Source: Corynebacterium imitans (GTDB lineage Bacteria; Actinomycetota; Actinomycetes; Mycobacteriales; Mycobacteriaceae). From it: 64,000 bases of DNA. The notes below the pieces were generated by a model. That model made no database searches and had not been told where the DNA came from. It saw only the letters and a program-made list of their open reading frames with translations. The translations under genes and the position numbers were made by a program. This document shows, piece after piece, positions 56,388-64,000 of this stretch. Where the stretch lies: the NCBI RefSeq assembly GCF_000739455.1, contig NZ_CP009211.1:757660-821659 (forward strand), in the 5' to 3' direction. Position 1 is the stretch's first letter, and each line of letters starts with the position of its first letter.

Positions 56388-57973
56388 TCCGCGATGAGCG
56401 GCTCGATTGTCAGGTCCGGGTTTTCCTTCTCCACGAAGGCGAGCTTCCACTTATCGCCGAACAGGGCGATGAGTTCGCCGTCGCTGCGGGTGAAGATCTC
56501 CACACCGCGCTGGCGGCCGAGCGCCTCAGCAGACTCCGCATCGGTACGACGCGCCACGGAGTAGGGGACGGGCTCGGTGACCGTCTCCACGTTGTATTCC
56601 ACCTCCATACGGGCCTGCATGACCTCGAACTGCATGGGACCGACTGCGGCCATGATGGGGGCGGCGTCGCCGCGCAGGTCGTTGCGCAGGATCTGCACCA
56701 CGCCCTCGGCGTCCAGCTGGTCGAGGGCTTTGCGGAACTGCTTGTACTTGCCCAGGGACTTGGCGCGGAGCGTGCGGAAGTGCTCGGGCGCGAACTGCGG
56801 CATCGGCGGGTACTGGATGGCCTTGCCGGTGTAAATCGTGTCGCCGGGGGCGAGCGAGCCGGCGTTGACCAGGCCGATGATGTCGCCCGGGTAGGCGGTT
56901 TCCACCGTGTCGCGGTTGCGGCCGAAGACCGTCAGTGCATACTTGGTGGAGAAGGTCCGGCCCGACTGGGCGTGGGTGACCTGCATGCCGCGGTCGAACT
57001 CGCCGGAGACCACGCGCATAAATGCGAGGGTGTCGCGGTGGTTGCGGTCCATGCCCGCTTGCACCTTGAACACCACGCCGGAAAACTCGCCGTCGATCTC
57101 GCGGTCCTGTTTTGGCTGGGGAGCGGGGGCGATTGCACACAGCGTGTCGAGGATCTGGTGGACGCCGAAGTTCAGCATCGCGGAGGCGAAGATGATCGGG
57201 GAGGTCACGCACTGCTCGAAGAGTTCCTGGTTGTGCAGCGCGCCGTCGGCAGCCAGCAGCTCGACCTCCTCGACGGCCGTGTCCCAGGCTTCGCCTTCCT
57301 TGCTCGAGGCATCGTCGGGTGAGTAATGCTCCTCCGGGGCGATAGTGGAGCCGCCAGCGGTGCGGATGAAGTGGACGTAGGTATCGGCCTCGCCCTCGTC
57401 GCTGATGTGGGCCAGCCCGCGGAAGTCGCCTGCCTCGCCGACGGGCCAGTACAGGGGAGTGGGCTGGAGGTCGATCTCGTTGACGATCTCGTCGACAAGC
57501 TCGAGGGGCTCACGGCCGACGCGGTCCCACTTGTTCACCACGGTGACAATCGGCAGCCCGCGGGCCTTGCAGACGCGGAAGAGTTTGAGGGTTTGGGGCT
57601 CGAGGCCCTTCGCGGCGTCGATAAGCATGACCGCTGCGTCCACGGCGGACAAGACGCGGTACGTATCTTCCGAGAAGTCGGCGTGGCCCGGGGTATCCAC
57701 CAGGTTGATCACGTAGGGCTCGCCCTCGTGGCCGACGGGCGCGTACTCGAACTGCAGGGCAGAGGAGGCGATCGAAATGCCGCGGTCCTTTTCCATGTCC
57801 ATCCAGTCGGAGACCGTGGACTTGCGGTTGCCCTTGCCGTGGACAGCGCCGGCCTCCGAGATGACGTGTGCGTGCAGCGCCAGCGCCTCGGTAAGCGTGG
57901 ACTTACCGGCGTCGGGGTGGGCGATGACAGCGAAGGTGCGGCGGCGTGTGGCCTCGGAAGCGACAGAACTCAT
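56384..57973 (-). CDS. prfC: Peptide chain release factor 3
   Basis: A 529-residue translational GTPase. P-loop AHPDAGKST at residues 18-26, switch region KDRGISIASSALQF, G3 DTPGHADF and G4 NKWDR are present; C-terminal RF3 domain is complete. RF3 recycles RF1/RF2 after termination. Its first eight codons are repeated at 58521-58544 in the duplicated region. Confidence 0.96.
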   Translation of the reverse strand: MSSVASEATRRRTFAVIAHPDAGKSTLTEALALHAHVISEAGAVHGKGNRKSTVSDWMDMEKDRGISIASSALQFEYAPVGHEGEPYVINLVDTPGHADFSEDTYRVLSAVDAAVMLIDAAKGLEPQTLKLFRVCKARGLPIVTVVNKWDRVGREPLELVDEIVNEIDLQPTPLYWPVGEAGDFRGLAHISDEGEADTYVHFIRTAGGSTIAPEEHYSPDDASSKEGEAWDTAVEEVELLAADGALHNQELFEQCVTSPIIFASAMLNFGVHQILDTLCAIAPAPQPKQDREIDGEFSGVVFKVQAGMDRNHRDTLAFMRVVSGEFDRGMQVTHAQSGRTFSTKYALTVFGRNRDTVETAYPGDIIGLVNAGSLAPGDTIYTGKAIQYPPMPQFAPEHFRTLRAKSLGKYKQFRKALDQLDAEGVVQILRNDLRGDAAPIMAAVGPMQFEVMQARMEVEYNVETVTEPVPYSVARRTDAESAEALGRQRGVEIFTRSDGELIALFGDKWKLAFVEKENPDLTIEPLIAD

Positions 57974-58036
57974 GCCGAAGAGTCTACGCGGTGGGAAAAA
58001 GGGGTCTATAGTTCGAGAGCGTGAAGCAGTTGCTTT
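57950..58036. repeat. 87-bp exact direct repeat, copy 1
   Basis: Covers the first eight codons of prfC, the prfC-ktrB promoter region and the first five codons of a ktrB copy. Identical to 58521-58607. Confidence 0.95.
58007..58020 (+). promoter_or_regulatory. Duplicate of the ktrB promoter
   Basis: TATAGT at 58007-58012, eight bases before the GTG of the ktrB remnant, identical to the element in front of intact ktrB. Confidence 0.5.
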
Positions 58037-58146
58037 GGCTCACTGCCTTCGGTTTTTCCTCATCATGGTCGGTACTGCCCTGTTCACCGCGACCTCGCGG
58101 AGTTCAACGTGCCGACGGCCGAGATCGAGCGGATGGTAATGCCCTA
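58021..58146 (+). pseudogene. Decayed 5' fragment of a ktrB copy
   Basis: Begins like ktrB (GTGAAGCAGTTGCTTT), then lacks the 12 bases CGAGCCCAGCAC and shows further small deletions: GGCTCACTGCCTTCG..TCATCATGGT..GGTACTGCCCTG still aligns with 58620-58670. After about 58080 the homology becomes patchy. The end (to TAG at 58144-58146) may derive from another gene. It is not translatable as KtrB. Confidence 0.75.
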
Positions 58147-58170
58147 GGCATGTGCTGCGATGAAAGAGGT

Positions 58171-58500
58171 ATGAAGCTTTTCAAGATTGCCATTGCCACG
58201 ACAACTGCCGGTGCCATCACGATGGGTGCGCTGGCTCCGGCCGCGCCTGCGGACCCCGCAGCCCCGGCCGCCCCGGCCAACACTGACCGCGCGTACAGCG
58301 GCAGCGCCTGGGGGCTCTACAACTTCCTTGTCACCAACATCATCAACGGCGCCGACCAACTCAACGGCGGTGCCAACAAGAGCGGGACGGAAAAGGCTCC
58401 CGGTGTGATGCTGAGCTCCGCACCGTTCATCCTCCTGCTGTTCCCGCTGCAGCTCATCGCAGAGGCAGAAGTTCGCCTGCTGGACCAGCTCGGCTTCTAA
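58171..58500 (+). CDS. Small secreted protein of unknown function
   Basis: A 109-residue protein. Signal peptide: MKLFKIAIATTTAGAITMGALAP with cleavage probably near residue 28 in an Ala/Pro-rich stretch. The mature part has a polar middle and a hydrophobic C-terminal helix (SSAPFILLLFPLQLIAEAEV). It lies between two copies of the ktrB promoter. AAAGAGG six bases upstream supports this start. A longer frame from 58021 fuses it to the ktrB remnant. Family not recognised. Confidence 0.7.
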   Translation: MKLFKIAIATTTAGAITMGALAPAAPADPAAPAAPANTDRAYSGSAWGLYNFLVTNIINGADQLNGGANKSGTEKAPGVMLSSAPFILLLFPLQLIAEAEVRLLDQLGF

Positions 58501-58520
58501 CCCCCGCGCGGTGCCGGCGC

Positions 58521-58607
58521 GGCCTCGGAAGCGACAGAACTCATGCCGAAGAGTCTACGCGGTGGGAAAAAGGGGTCTATAGTTCGAGAGCGTGAAGCAG
58601 TTGCTTT
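58521..58607. repeat. 87-bp exact direct repeat, copy 2
   Basis: Same sequence as 57950-58036, including a useless remnant of the first eight prfC codons; leads into intact ktrB. Confidence 0.95.
58578..58591 (+). promoter_or_regulatory. Likely leaderless promoter of ktrB
   Basis: TATAGT at 58578-58583, eight bases before the GTG at 58592. Confidence 0.5.
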
Positions 58608-59893
58608 CGAGCCCAGCACGGCTCACTGCCTTCGGGTTTTTCTTCCTCATCATGGTGGGCACTGCCCTGCTGATGATGCCTTTTGCAGGCGGAGCCTCGC
58701 TGCTCTCGGCGCTGTTTACAGCTACCTCGGCAGTGTCGTTGACTGGTTTGGTCGTGGAAGATACGGCCACGTTCTATAGTCCCGCGGGCCAGGTCATCAT
58801 CCTGGTGCTGATCCAGCTCGGTGGGCTGGGCATTATGTCGCTGGCCTCGCTGTCCGGTTACGTTCTGACCGGGCGTATCAGCTTTAAGGCGCGCAAGACC
58901 GGGGCGTACGAGGGGCGGCCGATTACGTCCGGGGGTATCAGGCGGACCCTCATCTTTACCTTCGCGTTTACCGCGGTGGTCGAGGCCACGATTGCGGTGC
59001 TCGTGGGCGCGCGGCTGATGCTGGGCTATGGGTATTCCTTCCCGCGTGCGGCGTGGGAGGGCATCTTCCACGCGATCTCCGCCTTCAACAACGCGGGATT
59101 TTCCACGCACAGCGATAACCTCGTTTCCTTTGCCGCAGACGCGTGGATCCTGCTGCCGCTGGCCGCCGCGCTGATTGGCGGTGGCCTTGGGTTTCCTGTC
59201 TGGGCGGAGCTGGTGCGCCGCAAAATCTCTATCACCGGGCGCATGACGCTGTGGGCGACGGGTCTTCTCTTACTCTTTGGCATGGTGTTCTTCGCCTGCG
59301 CGGAGTGGCGCGGGGTGCTGGGGCCGATGCCACTGGGGCAGAAGCTGCTTAACGCCTTCTTCGCATCTGCCTCGCCGCGCACGGCGGGGTTTAACGCCGT
59401 GGACTATGGGCAGGCCCACCCGATCACGCTCATGGGCACGGACATGCTCATGTTCCTGGGCGGAGGATCCGCGGGTACCGCAGGCGGGATCAAGGTGACC
59501 ACGTTTTGTGTGCTGCTTGCGGCGATGGCGGCCGAGTTCCGTGGTCGTAAAAACACGACAATTGGGCACCGCAGCGTCCCGCACACGGTGACCCGCCAGG
59601 CACTCGCGTTGAGCGTCGCGGGCGTGGCCGTGGTTGTTGTCGGGGTGGCTACACTTCGAATTTTCGACCCACAGTTCACAGCGGACCAGGTCACCTTCGA
59701 GGTGATTTCTGCATTTGCCACCTCCGGATTATCCACAGGAATTACGGCGGACCTTTCAACAACGTCGAAGCTTGTGCTGTGCATGATCATGTACCTGGGC
59801 CGAGTTGGCCCAACCACTTTGGTGGCGGCGCTGGCGGCGCGGACCGTCGACAGGCGCTTCAGCTACCCCGAAGAAAGGCCCTTCATTGGCTAA
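58592..59893 (+). CDS. ktrB: KtrB/TrkH-family potassium channel subunit
   Basis: A 433-residue membrane protein of four M1-P-M2 units. Filter-like segments FTATSAVSLTGLV, ISAFNNAGFST, SASPRTAGFNAVDY and SAFATSGLSTGIT carry the single glycines of the four P-loops. Forms the K+ pore gated by KtrA, whose gene overlaps its stop by eight bases. GTG start. Confidence 0.93.
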   Translation: MKQLLSSPARLTAFGFFFLIMVGTALLMMPFAGGASLLSALFTATSAVSLTGLVVEDTATFYSPAGQVIILVLIQLGGLGIMSLASLSGYVLTGRISFKARKTGAYEGRPITSGGIRRTLIFTFAFTAVVEATIAVLVGARLMLGYGYSFPRAAWEGIFHAISAFNNAGFSTHSDNLVSFAADAWILLPLAAALIGGGLGFPVWAELVRRKISITGRMTLWATGLLLLFGMVFFACAEWRGVLGPMPLGQKLLNAFFASASPRTAGFNAVDYGQAHPITLMGTDMLMFLGGGSAGTAGGIKVTTFCVLLAAMAAEFRGRKNTTIGHRSVPHTVTRQALALSVAGVAVVVVGVATLRIFDPQFTADQVTFEVISAFATSGLSTGITADLSTTSKLVLCMIMYLGRVGPTTLVAALAARTVDRRFSYPEERPFIG

Positions 59894-60566
59894 GTTTTTC
59901 CGTTCTCGCGCAACGATTGATATCCCGCCAGTCGTGGTGATCGGCCTGGGCAGGTTTGGTACCGCGCTGTCGCACGAGCTGATGGACAACGGCGTCGAGG
60001 TGCTTGGCATCGACGTCGGCGACAAGGCGGTGCGCGAGCAGGTCGCTTACCTGACCGAAGCGCTGATTGCCGACGGCACCGACCCGGAGGCTTTGAAGCA
60101 GCTCGGGATCGAGGAGGTCGAGCGCGTCGTCGTGGCGATCGGCTCGCACCTGGAGGCCTCCATCCTGACCGCCTCCAACCTGGTGGAAATGGGGGTCAAA
60201 GACATCTGGGCGAAGGCGGACTCGGAGGCCCACGCGCGCATCCTCTCCCAGATCGGTGTGCACCACGTGGTGCGCCCGGAGCGCGACACTGGCCGGCGCG
60301 TGGCGCACCTGCTCAGCGGCGACTTCCAGGACTTCGCCGAGATCGCAGAGGGCTACGGCGTGACCAAGCTGAGCGCACCAGCCGCAGTGGTTGGAAAGCC
60401 TCTCGACCCTGCGGACGTGTGGAAAAACTACCGTGTGCAACTTGTTTCTGTACGGCAGGGACAGGGGCAGTGGGTGCCGCTTGAGGCGGGGGCTGAGCTG
60501 CGTCGCTCCGACCTCATCGTCGCGGCGGGAAGCCCGGCGGATTTGGAAAAGTTCTCGAGATGTTAG
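59886..60566 (+). CDS. ktrA: KtrA/TrkA-family potassium uptake regulatory subunit
   Basis: A 226-residue cytoplasmic RCK protein. Rossmann motif GLGRFGTALSHEL with downstream acidic residue binds ATP/NAD; a C-terminal RCK_C (TrkA_C) domain begins near residue 140. TTG start at 59886 is supported by GAAAGG seven bases upstream and the overlap with ktrB. Confidence 0.92.
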   Translation: MAKFFRSRATIDIPPVVVIGLGRFGTALSHELMDNGVEVLGIDVGDKAVREQVAYLTEALIADGTDPEALKQLGIEEVERVVVAIGSHLEASILTASNLVEMGVKDIWAKADSEAHARILSQIGVHHVVRPERDTGRRVAHLLSGDFQDFAEIAEGYGVTKLSAPAAVVGKPLDPADVWKNYRVQLVSVRQGQGQWVPLEAGAELRRSDLIVAAGSPADLEKFSRC

Positions 60567-60623
60567 GATACGCTGTATACCCAATGTAGACACGTCAACA
60601 ATGTCGGCGAGAAGGAGAAACTT

Positions 60624-61148
60624 ATGAAAATCGGTGTCATCCTCGGCTCCATCCGCAAGGGCCGCGCAGGCGAGTCCGTGGCCAAGTGGGTCATGGACAA
60701 CGCAGCAGGGCGTGAGGGCTACGAGTACGAGCTGCTCGACCTGGCGGACTTCCGCGTTCCGCTGCTGGAAGCGGAAATGATCCCCGGTGCCGCCAACAAG
60801 CAGTACGCGGACGAGGCCACCACCGCGTGGTCGGCCGCAGTGGACGCCTGCGACGGTTTCATATTCATCACCCCCGAGTACAACCACTCCGTGCCGGGTC
60901 CGATGAAGAACGCCTTTGATTCCTTGGGCAGCGAGTGGGCCGCAAAGCCGGTGGCCTTCGTTGGCTACGGTGCCGACGGTGCAGTCCGCGCGGTCGAGCA
61001 CTGGCGCCAGATCGTGGCGAACTTCTCCATGTTCGGCGTGCGTAACCAGGTCGCGCTGTCGCTTTTCGACGACATCCCACAGCCGCGCGAGCAGAAGCAC
61101 AAGGACCTCACCACGGTGCTCGGCGACATCGAGCAGGCGCTGGCCTAG
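60624..61148 (+). CDS. NADPH-dependent FMN reductase-family oxidoreductase
   Basis: A 174-residue flavodoxin-like reductase. LGSIRKGRAGESVAKWV at the N-terminus binds the FMN phosphate, and FITPEYNHSVPGPMKNAFD (about 72-90) is the family signature. GAGAAGGAGAAA precedes the ATG. Role could be quinone or azo reduction or redox defence. Stop shares CTAG with pth. Confidence 0.9.
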   Translation: MKIGVILGSIRKGRAGESVAKWVMDNAAGREGYEYELLDLADFRVPLLEAEMIPGAANKQYADEATTAWSAAVDACDGFIFITPEYNHSVPGPMKNAFDSLGSEWAAKPVAFVGYGADGAVRAVEHWRQIVANFSMFGVRNQVALSLFDDIPQPREQKHKDLTTVLGDIEQALA

Positions 61149-61729
61149 CTCTTCGCGTGGATTTCGTTTTGCGCGGCAGCTAGACCGTCTGAGCAAACAA
61201 GCCGCGCGGCCTCGGCGGCTGTCTCGATCGCCTCATTTCCATCTAGGGGGCCGAGCACCCAGTCGGGGACAGCGAGTCCTTTCGGCGGGCGGCCGATGCC
61301 GACGCGCACGCGCACGTAGTCGCGCGTGCCCAGGTGCTCGGTGAGGGATTTGAGCCCGTTGTGGCCGTTCTCATTCCCGCCGAGCTTGATGCGCACCTTG
61401 CCCGCAGGCAGGTCGAGCTCGTCGTGAATGACCACGATGCGCTCGGGAGGTACGCCGAGCTGCTTTGCGAGAGGGGCCACGGCCTCGCCGGAGAGATTCA
61501 TGAAGGTGGTGGGGCGGGCCCACGCGACGTCGCCAATGTGCTCCACCGTTGCTTTGATCCCGCGCACGGGGGCCAGGTTTTTGGCAGACTGGTCGACAGC
61601 GAGCGTGCCCACGTTGTGCTTCGTGGTCTCGTACTTGGGGCCGGGGTTGCCCAGTCCCACCACGAGCCACTCGGTAGCAGGGGGCGTGGGCCGGAAGCGC
61701 TTGAGAAAATCGAACACGAGGACAAGCAT
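61145..61729 (-). CDS. pth: Peptidyl-tRNA hydrolase, copy 1
   Basis: A 194-residue enzyme recycling peptidyl-t[24 protein letters not shown] with catalytic His, and the conserved VVIHDELDLPAGKVRIKLGGNENGHNGLKS, are complete. An N-terminal extension of about 23 residues precedes the core. Of two ATGs, 61729 has GGAAGG nine bases upstream. Its start is only four bases from that of the divergent nitronate monooxygenase gene. Confidence 0.93.
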   Translation of the reverse strand: MLVLVFDFLKRFRPTPPATEWLVVGLGNPGPKYETTKHNVGTLAVDQSAKNLAPVRGIKATVEHIGDVAWARPTTFMNLSGEAVAPLAKQLGVPPERIVVIHDELDLPAGKVRIKLGGNENGHNGLKSLTEHLGTRDYVRVRVGIGRPPKGLAVPDWVLGPLDGNEAIETAAEAARLVCSDGLAAAQNEIHAKS

Positions 61730-61733
61730 AACC

Positions 61734-62639
61734 ATGGACCTTCCACGCATCGTCGCCGCACCAATGGCAGGCGGCCCGACCACACCAGAGCTCGTGAACG
61801 CAGTCAGCTTCGGCTTTTTGGCGCTGGGCACCTGCACCGTTGAGCAGGCCAGCACTTGGCTTAAAGCATGTGAGCCGCCCTTCGGTGTCAATCTCTTTAT
61901 GCCGCAGCCAGAGCCATCGCTTATCGACGTCGAGATGGTCGCCGCCGAGCTCGGCGCTGAGGTCCCACAGGCCGATGTCACCAGCGGTTTTGAGGAAAAG
62001 TTTGAGCTGGTGGTTGAAGCGGCACCACCGATCGTGAGCACGACTTTCGGGCCGCTTCACCCCGAGCATGTGGAGCGGCTGCACTCGGTGGGCTCGGAGG
62101 TGTGGGTGACGGTCACCCGCATCGAGGACGCGCGGGAGGCAATAGGGGACCTCTGGAACGCCGACGGCCTGATCGTGCAGGGGCCCGAGGCGGGCGGACA
62201 CCGCAGCACCTGGTCGCCGGCAGAGGTGCCGGACACGCTCTACCTGGACACCATCGTTGAGGAGGTCGCTGAGTTGGGCGTGCCCTTCATGGCTGCGGGC
62301 GGGGTTCGCGGGCCGGAGGACGTGGAGCGGCTTCTTGGCTTGGGCGCTGATGCTGTTGCTTGTGGCACTGCGTTCCTCTTAGCTGACGAGGCGGGCACGA
62401 GCCCGCAGAACCGTGAATTGCTGCGCACTGATCGGCGCACTGTGGTGAGCAGGGCTTTTTCTGGCAGGCCTGCGCGCGGGATCGAGAGTGAGTTGACCAA
62501 GCGCTACCGCGACATGCCGCCGATCTACCCCTATCTGCGCCCGATGACGCCGGACGCGGACTACTGCCTGGTGGGCAAAGACCGCGGCGAACTCATGGAG
62601 GCACCGGCCAAGGAAATTGAGGCCTACTTGGCCGGGTAG
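61734..62639 (+). CDS. Nitronate monooxygenase
   Basis: A 301-residue FMN-dependent TIM barrel of the NMO/2-nitropropane dioxygenase family. [15 protein letters not shown] at the N-terminus and [12 protein letters not shown] (about residues 144-155), [14 protein letters not shown] and [13 protein letters not shown] are all FMN/active-site motifs, with the catalytic His in GGH. Lies between two pth genes, a conserved corynebacterial order. Its 3' end overlaps the convergent FAH-family gene by 16 bases. Confidence 0.9.
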   Translation: MDLPRIVAAPMAGGPTTPELVNAVSFGFLALGTCTVEQASTWLKACEPPFGVNLFMPQPEPSLIDVEMVAAELGAEVPQADVTSGFEEKFELVVEAAPPIVSTTFGPLHPEHVERLHSVGSEVWVTVTRIEDAREAIGDLWNADGLIVQGPEAGGHRSTWSPAEVPDTLYLDTIVEEVAELGVPFMAAGGVRGPEDVERLLGLGADAVACGTAFLLADEAGTSPQNRELLRTDRRTVVSRAFSGRPARGIESELTKRYRDMPPIYPYLRPMTPDADYCLVGKDRGELMEAPAKEIEAYLAG

Positions 62640-63451
62640 ACGCGAGTCGTGTTCTCGATGGCGCCGAGGCCCTCAATCTCCACGCGCACCGTGTCGCCGT
62701 CGGCGAGGTAACGCTGGGGGTTCCTTGCGTGCCCCACGCCGTCGGGAGTGCCGGTGGCAATCACGTCGCCGGGCTCGAGCGGGTAGAGGTGCGAGATGAA
62801 CTCGATGAGCTTCGCGGGCGAGAACACCAAGTCGTCCGTGGGGGCCTGCTGCATGACCTCGCCGCCCACGGTGGTGATGAGCACGGGGCCGGGCTGCCAC
62901 TCGGTGTCCAACCAGGGGCCGAACCCGGCTGTCTTTTCGAGTGATTTCCCCTGGTGCCACTGCTTGGTGCGCTTTTGGATATGGCGCTGGGTGTAGTCGT
63001 TGATCACGGCGTATCCGGCGATGTGTTCATTTGCATCAACCTCGTTGACGTGGCGGGTGTACTTCCCAATCACCACGGCAAGCTCGCCCTCGAAATCGAG
63101 GGTGTCGGCGTTGAAGTCGGGGATCTCCGCGTCGTCGTAGGGGCCGATGAGTGCCTCGGGGAACTTGATGAACAGGGTGGGCACGTCGGGACGCTCGTGG
63201 CCCATCTCGTCGATGTGCTTGGCGTAGTTCAGGCCGACGCAGATAATCTTGCCCGGGCGGGGGATGACAGGGGCGAGCTGCTCGGGAGTGAACTCGACTT
63301 TTTCTCCCTCCTGCCACGCAGTACTGTCGCCTGCTTTAAGGAGGGCACCGACGTCCGGGTAGCCCGGGAAGGTGACGGCGGTGGTGTCGGATTCGAGGCG
63401 GGCGGCGACGGTGAGGTCGTGGCCGGGGACTCGCAGTGTGACTAAGCGCAT
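62624..63451 (-). CDS. Fumarylacetoacetate hydrolase-family protein
   Basis: A 275-residue enzyme of the FAH/MhpD group. [15 protein letters not shown], then [16 protein letters not shown] with metal-binding Glu residues, and [17 protein letters not shown] at the end. Members hydrolyse or decarboxylate acyl pyruvates. An upstream TAAGTT seven bases before the ATG suggests leaderless expression. Pathway not identified. Confidence 0.9.
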   Translation of the reverse strand: MRLVTLRVPGHDLTVAARLESDTTAVTFPGYPDVGALLKAGDSTAWQEGEKVEFTPEQLAPVIPRPGKIICVGLNYAKHIDEMGHERPDVPTLFIKFPEALIGPYDDAEIPDFNADTLDFEGELAVVIGKYTRHVNEVDANEHIAGYAVINDYTQRHIQKRTKQWHQGKSLEKTAGFGPWLDTEWQPGPVLITTVGGEVMQQAPTDDLVFSPAKLIEFISHLYPLEPGDVIATGTPDGVGHARNPQRYLADGDTVRVEIEGLGAIENTTRVYPAK

Positions 63452-63464
63452 GCCCTTAAACTTA
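63452..63464 (-). promoter_or_regulatory. Likely leaderless promoter of the FAH-family gene
   Basis: TAAGTT on the minus strand at 63459-63464, seven bases before the ATG at 63451, overlapping the stop of the upstream pth gene. Confidence 0.35.
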
Positions 63465-64000
63465 TACGGATTTCAACCAGAGATCCGCCGCGTCGGCGGC
63501 CGCGATTGTCAGATCAACCTGCTGACTGGCAGAAAAGGGCTTGAGCACGTAGTCGGCGGGAGCCATTCTTCCAGGCGGACGCCCGATCCCAATAGCGAGC
63601 TTGTGGTAGGGCTTGCCGCCCAAAGACTTGGTTACAGATTTTAGGCCGTTGTGGCCGTGGTCGCCGCCGCCCTTGCGGAGTTTGACCTGCCCCAAGTCAA
63701 GGTCGAGCTCGTCGTAGGCGACGAACACGTCCTCTGTTTGCACGCGGAAGTAGTCGGCGAGTGCCTTGACGGGGCCGCCGGAGACGTTCATAAAGGCGCG
63801 GGTGCGGGCAAGGATCACCTGGCGGTCGGGGAGGAGCCTGCCTGCGGCAAGCTCGGCGACCTCGGTATTCGTGCGCTTGTGCGCCGCGAGTTGGGCGGGC
63901 ATGGGGGTGGCGCGGGAGCACAGCTCGTCGATAAGCGCGATGCCCGCATTGTGGCGGGTGCCTGCATACTTGGGGCCCGGGTTGCCCAGGCCGACAACTA
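63462..64000 (-). CDS. pth: Peptidyl-tRNA hydrolase, copy 2, start outside window
   Basis: 179 residues are visible, open to the window end. The first ones, [19 protein letters not shown], match the N-terminal core, and [30 protein letters not shown] the central signature, so only a few residues are missing. It is a diverged paralogue of the gene at 61145; both have catalytic His and Asp. The stop leaves 10 bases before the FAH gene. Confidence 0.93.
   Translation of the reverse strand, partial: VVGLGNPGPKYAGTRHNAGIALIDELCSRATPMPAQLAAHKRTNTEVAELAAGRLLPDRQVILARTRAFMNVSGGPVKALADYFRVQTEDVFVAYDELDLDLGQVKLRKGGGDHGHNGLKSVTKSLGGKPYHKLAIGIGRPPGRMAPADYVLKPFSASQQVDLTIAAADAADLWLKSV

Noticed and set aside
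58021..58500. 159-codon frame fusing the ktrB remnant with the secreted protein
   Set aside because: The signal peptide would be internal and inactive; the ATG at 58171 has its own AAAGAGG. Kept only as a possibility in the findings.

Overview
The window looks like chromosomal DNA of a high-G+C Corynebacterium. The gene order (HtrA-type protease, mog, mscL, 5-FCL, galU, glp, GNAT, glpR; metG, tatD, rpf2, ksgA, ispE, ABC-F; pth, npd, FAH, pth) and the families present (Rpf2, PMT, Glp/GlpR, KtrAB, BCCT carrier) are typical of Corynebacteriales. Most of it is ordinary core genome. Many start codons sit 6-9 bases downstream of a TANNNT hexamer with no ribosome binding site, the arrangement expected of leaderless mRNAs.

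Layout. 1-7454: protease, molybdopterin-type proteins, channel, folate salvage, UDP-glucose synthesis, and the Glp/GlpR cell-division pair. 7522-11687: a tRNA-Ala followed by palindromic repeats and a two-gene AAA ATPase plus subtilisin-like protease module of visibly lower G+C, probably an acquired antiphage or conflict island. 11688-18496: cation efflux, base-excision repair, DoxX with a zinc-finger membrane protein, protein O-mannosyltransferase, RsmI, BCCT osmolyte carrier. 18603-27396: metG, an esterase, tatD, then rpf2-ksgA-ispE-ABC-F. 27397-34798: GntR regulator, small secreted proteins, PPK2, alkylation repair, HAD phosphatase, acyl-CoA hydrolase, GapB and a lipoprotein. 34776-37090: a two-gene sulfolipid (SQDG) unit, sqdB-sqdX.

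37326-49342 is the most unusual part. Five genes in two probable operons encode exported proteins, each with a signal peptide and a C-terminal membrane helix: two proteins built of Ig-like repeats and three paralogous metzincin-like zinc proteases with an invariant 33-residue spacing between the zinc motif and the Met-turn. I know of no described system of this composition.

49410-64000: DASS anion symporter, an HNH/DUF222 nuclease, a YihY-type membrane protein, two patatin-like lipases flanking a DUF2871 protein, prfC, a locally duplicated prfC-ktrB promoter region enclosing a small secreted protein gene, ktrB-ktrA, an FMN reductase, two peptidyl-tRNA hydrolase genes, a nitronate monooxygenase and an FAH-family enzyme. 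Functional links suggested by the content: PMT could mannosylate Rpf2 and the Pro/Thr-rich surface protein; Glp/GlpR act in division; BCCT and MscL in osmotic balance. No CRISPR array, transposase or integrase was seen.
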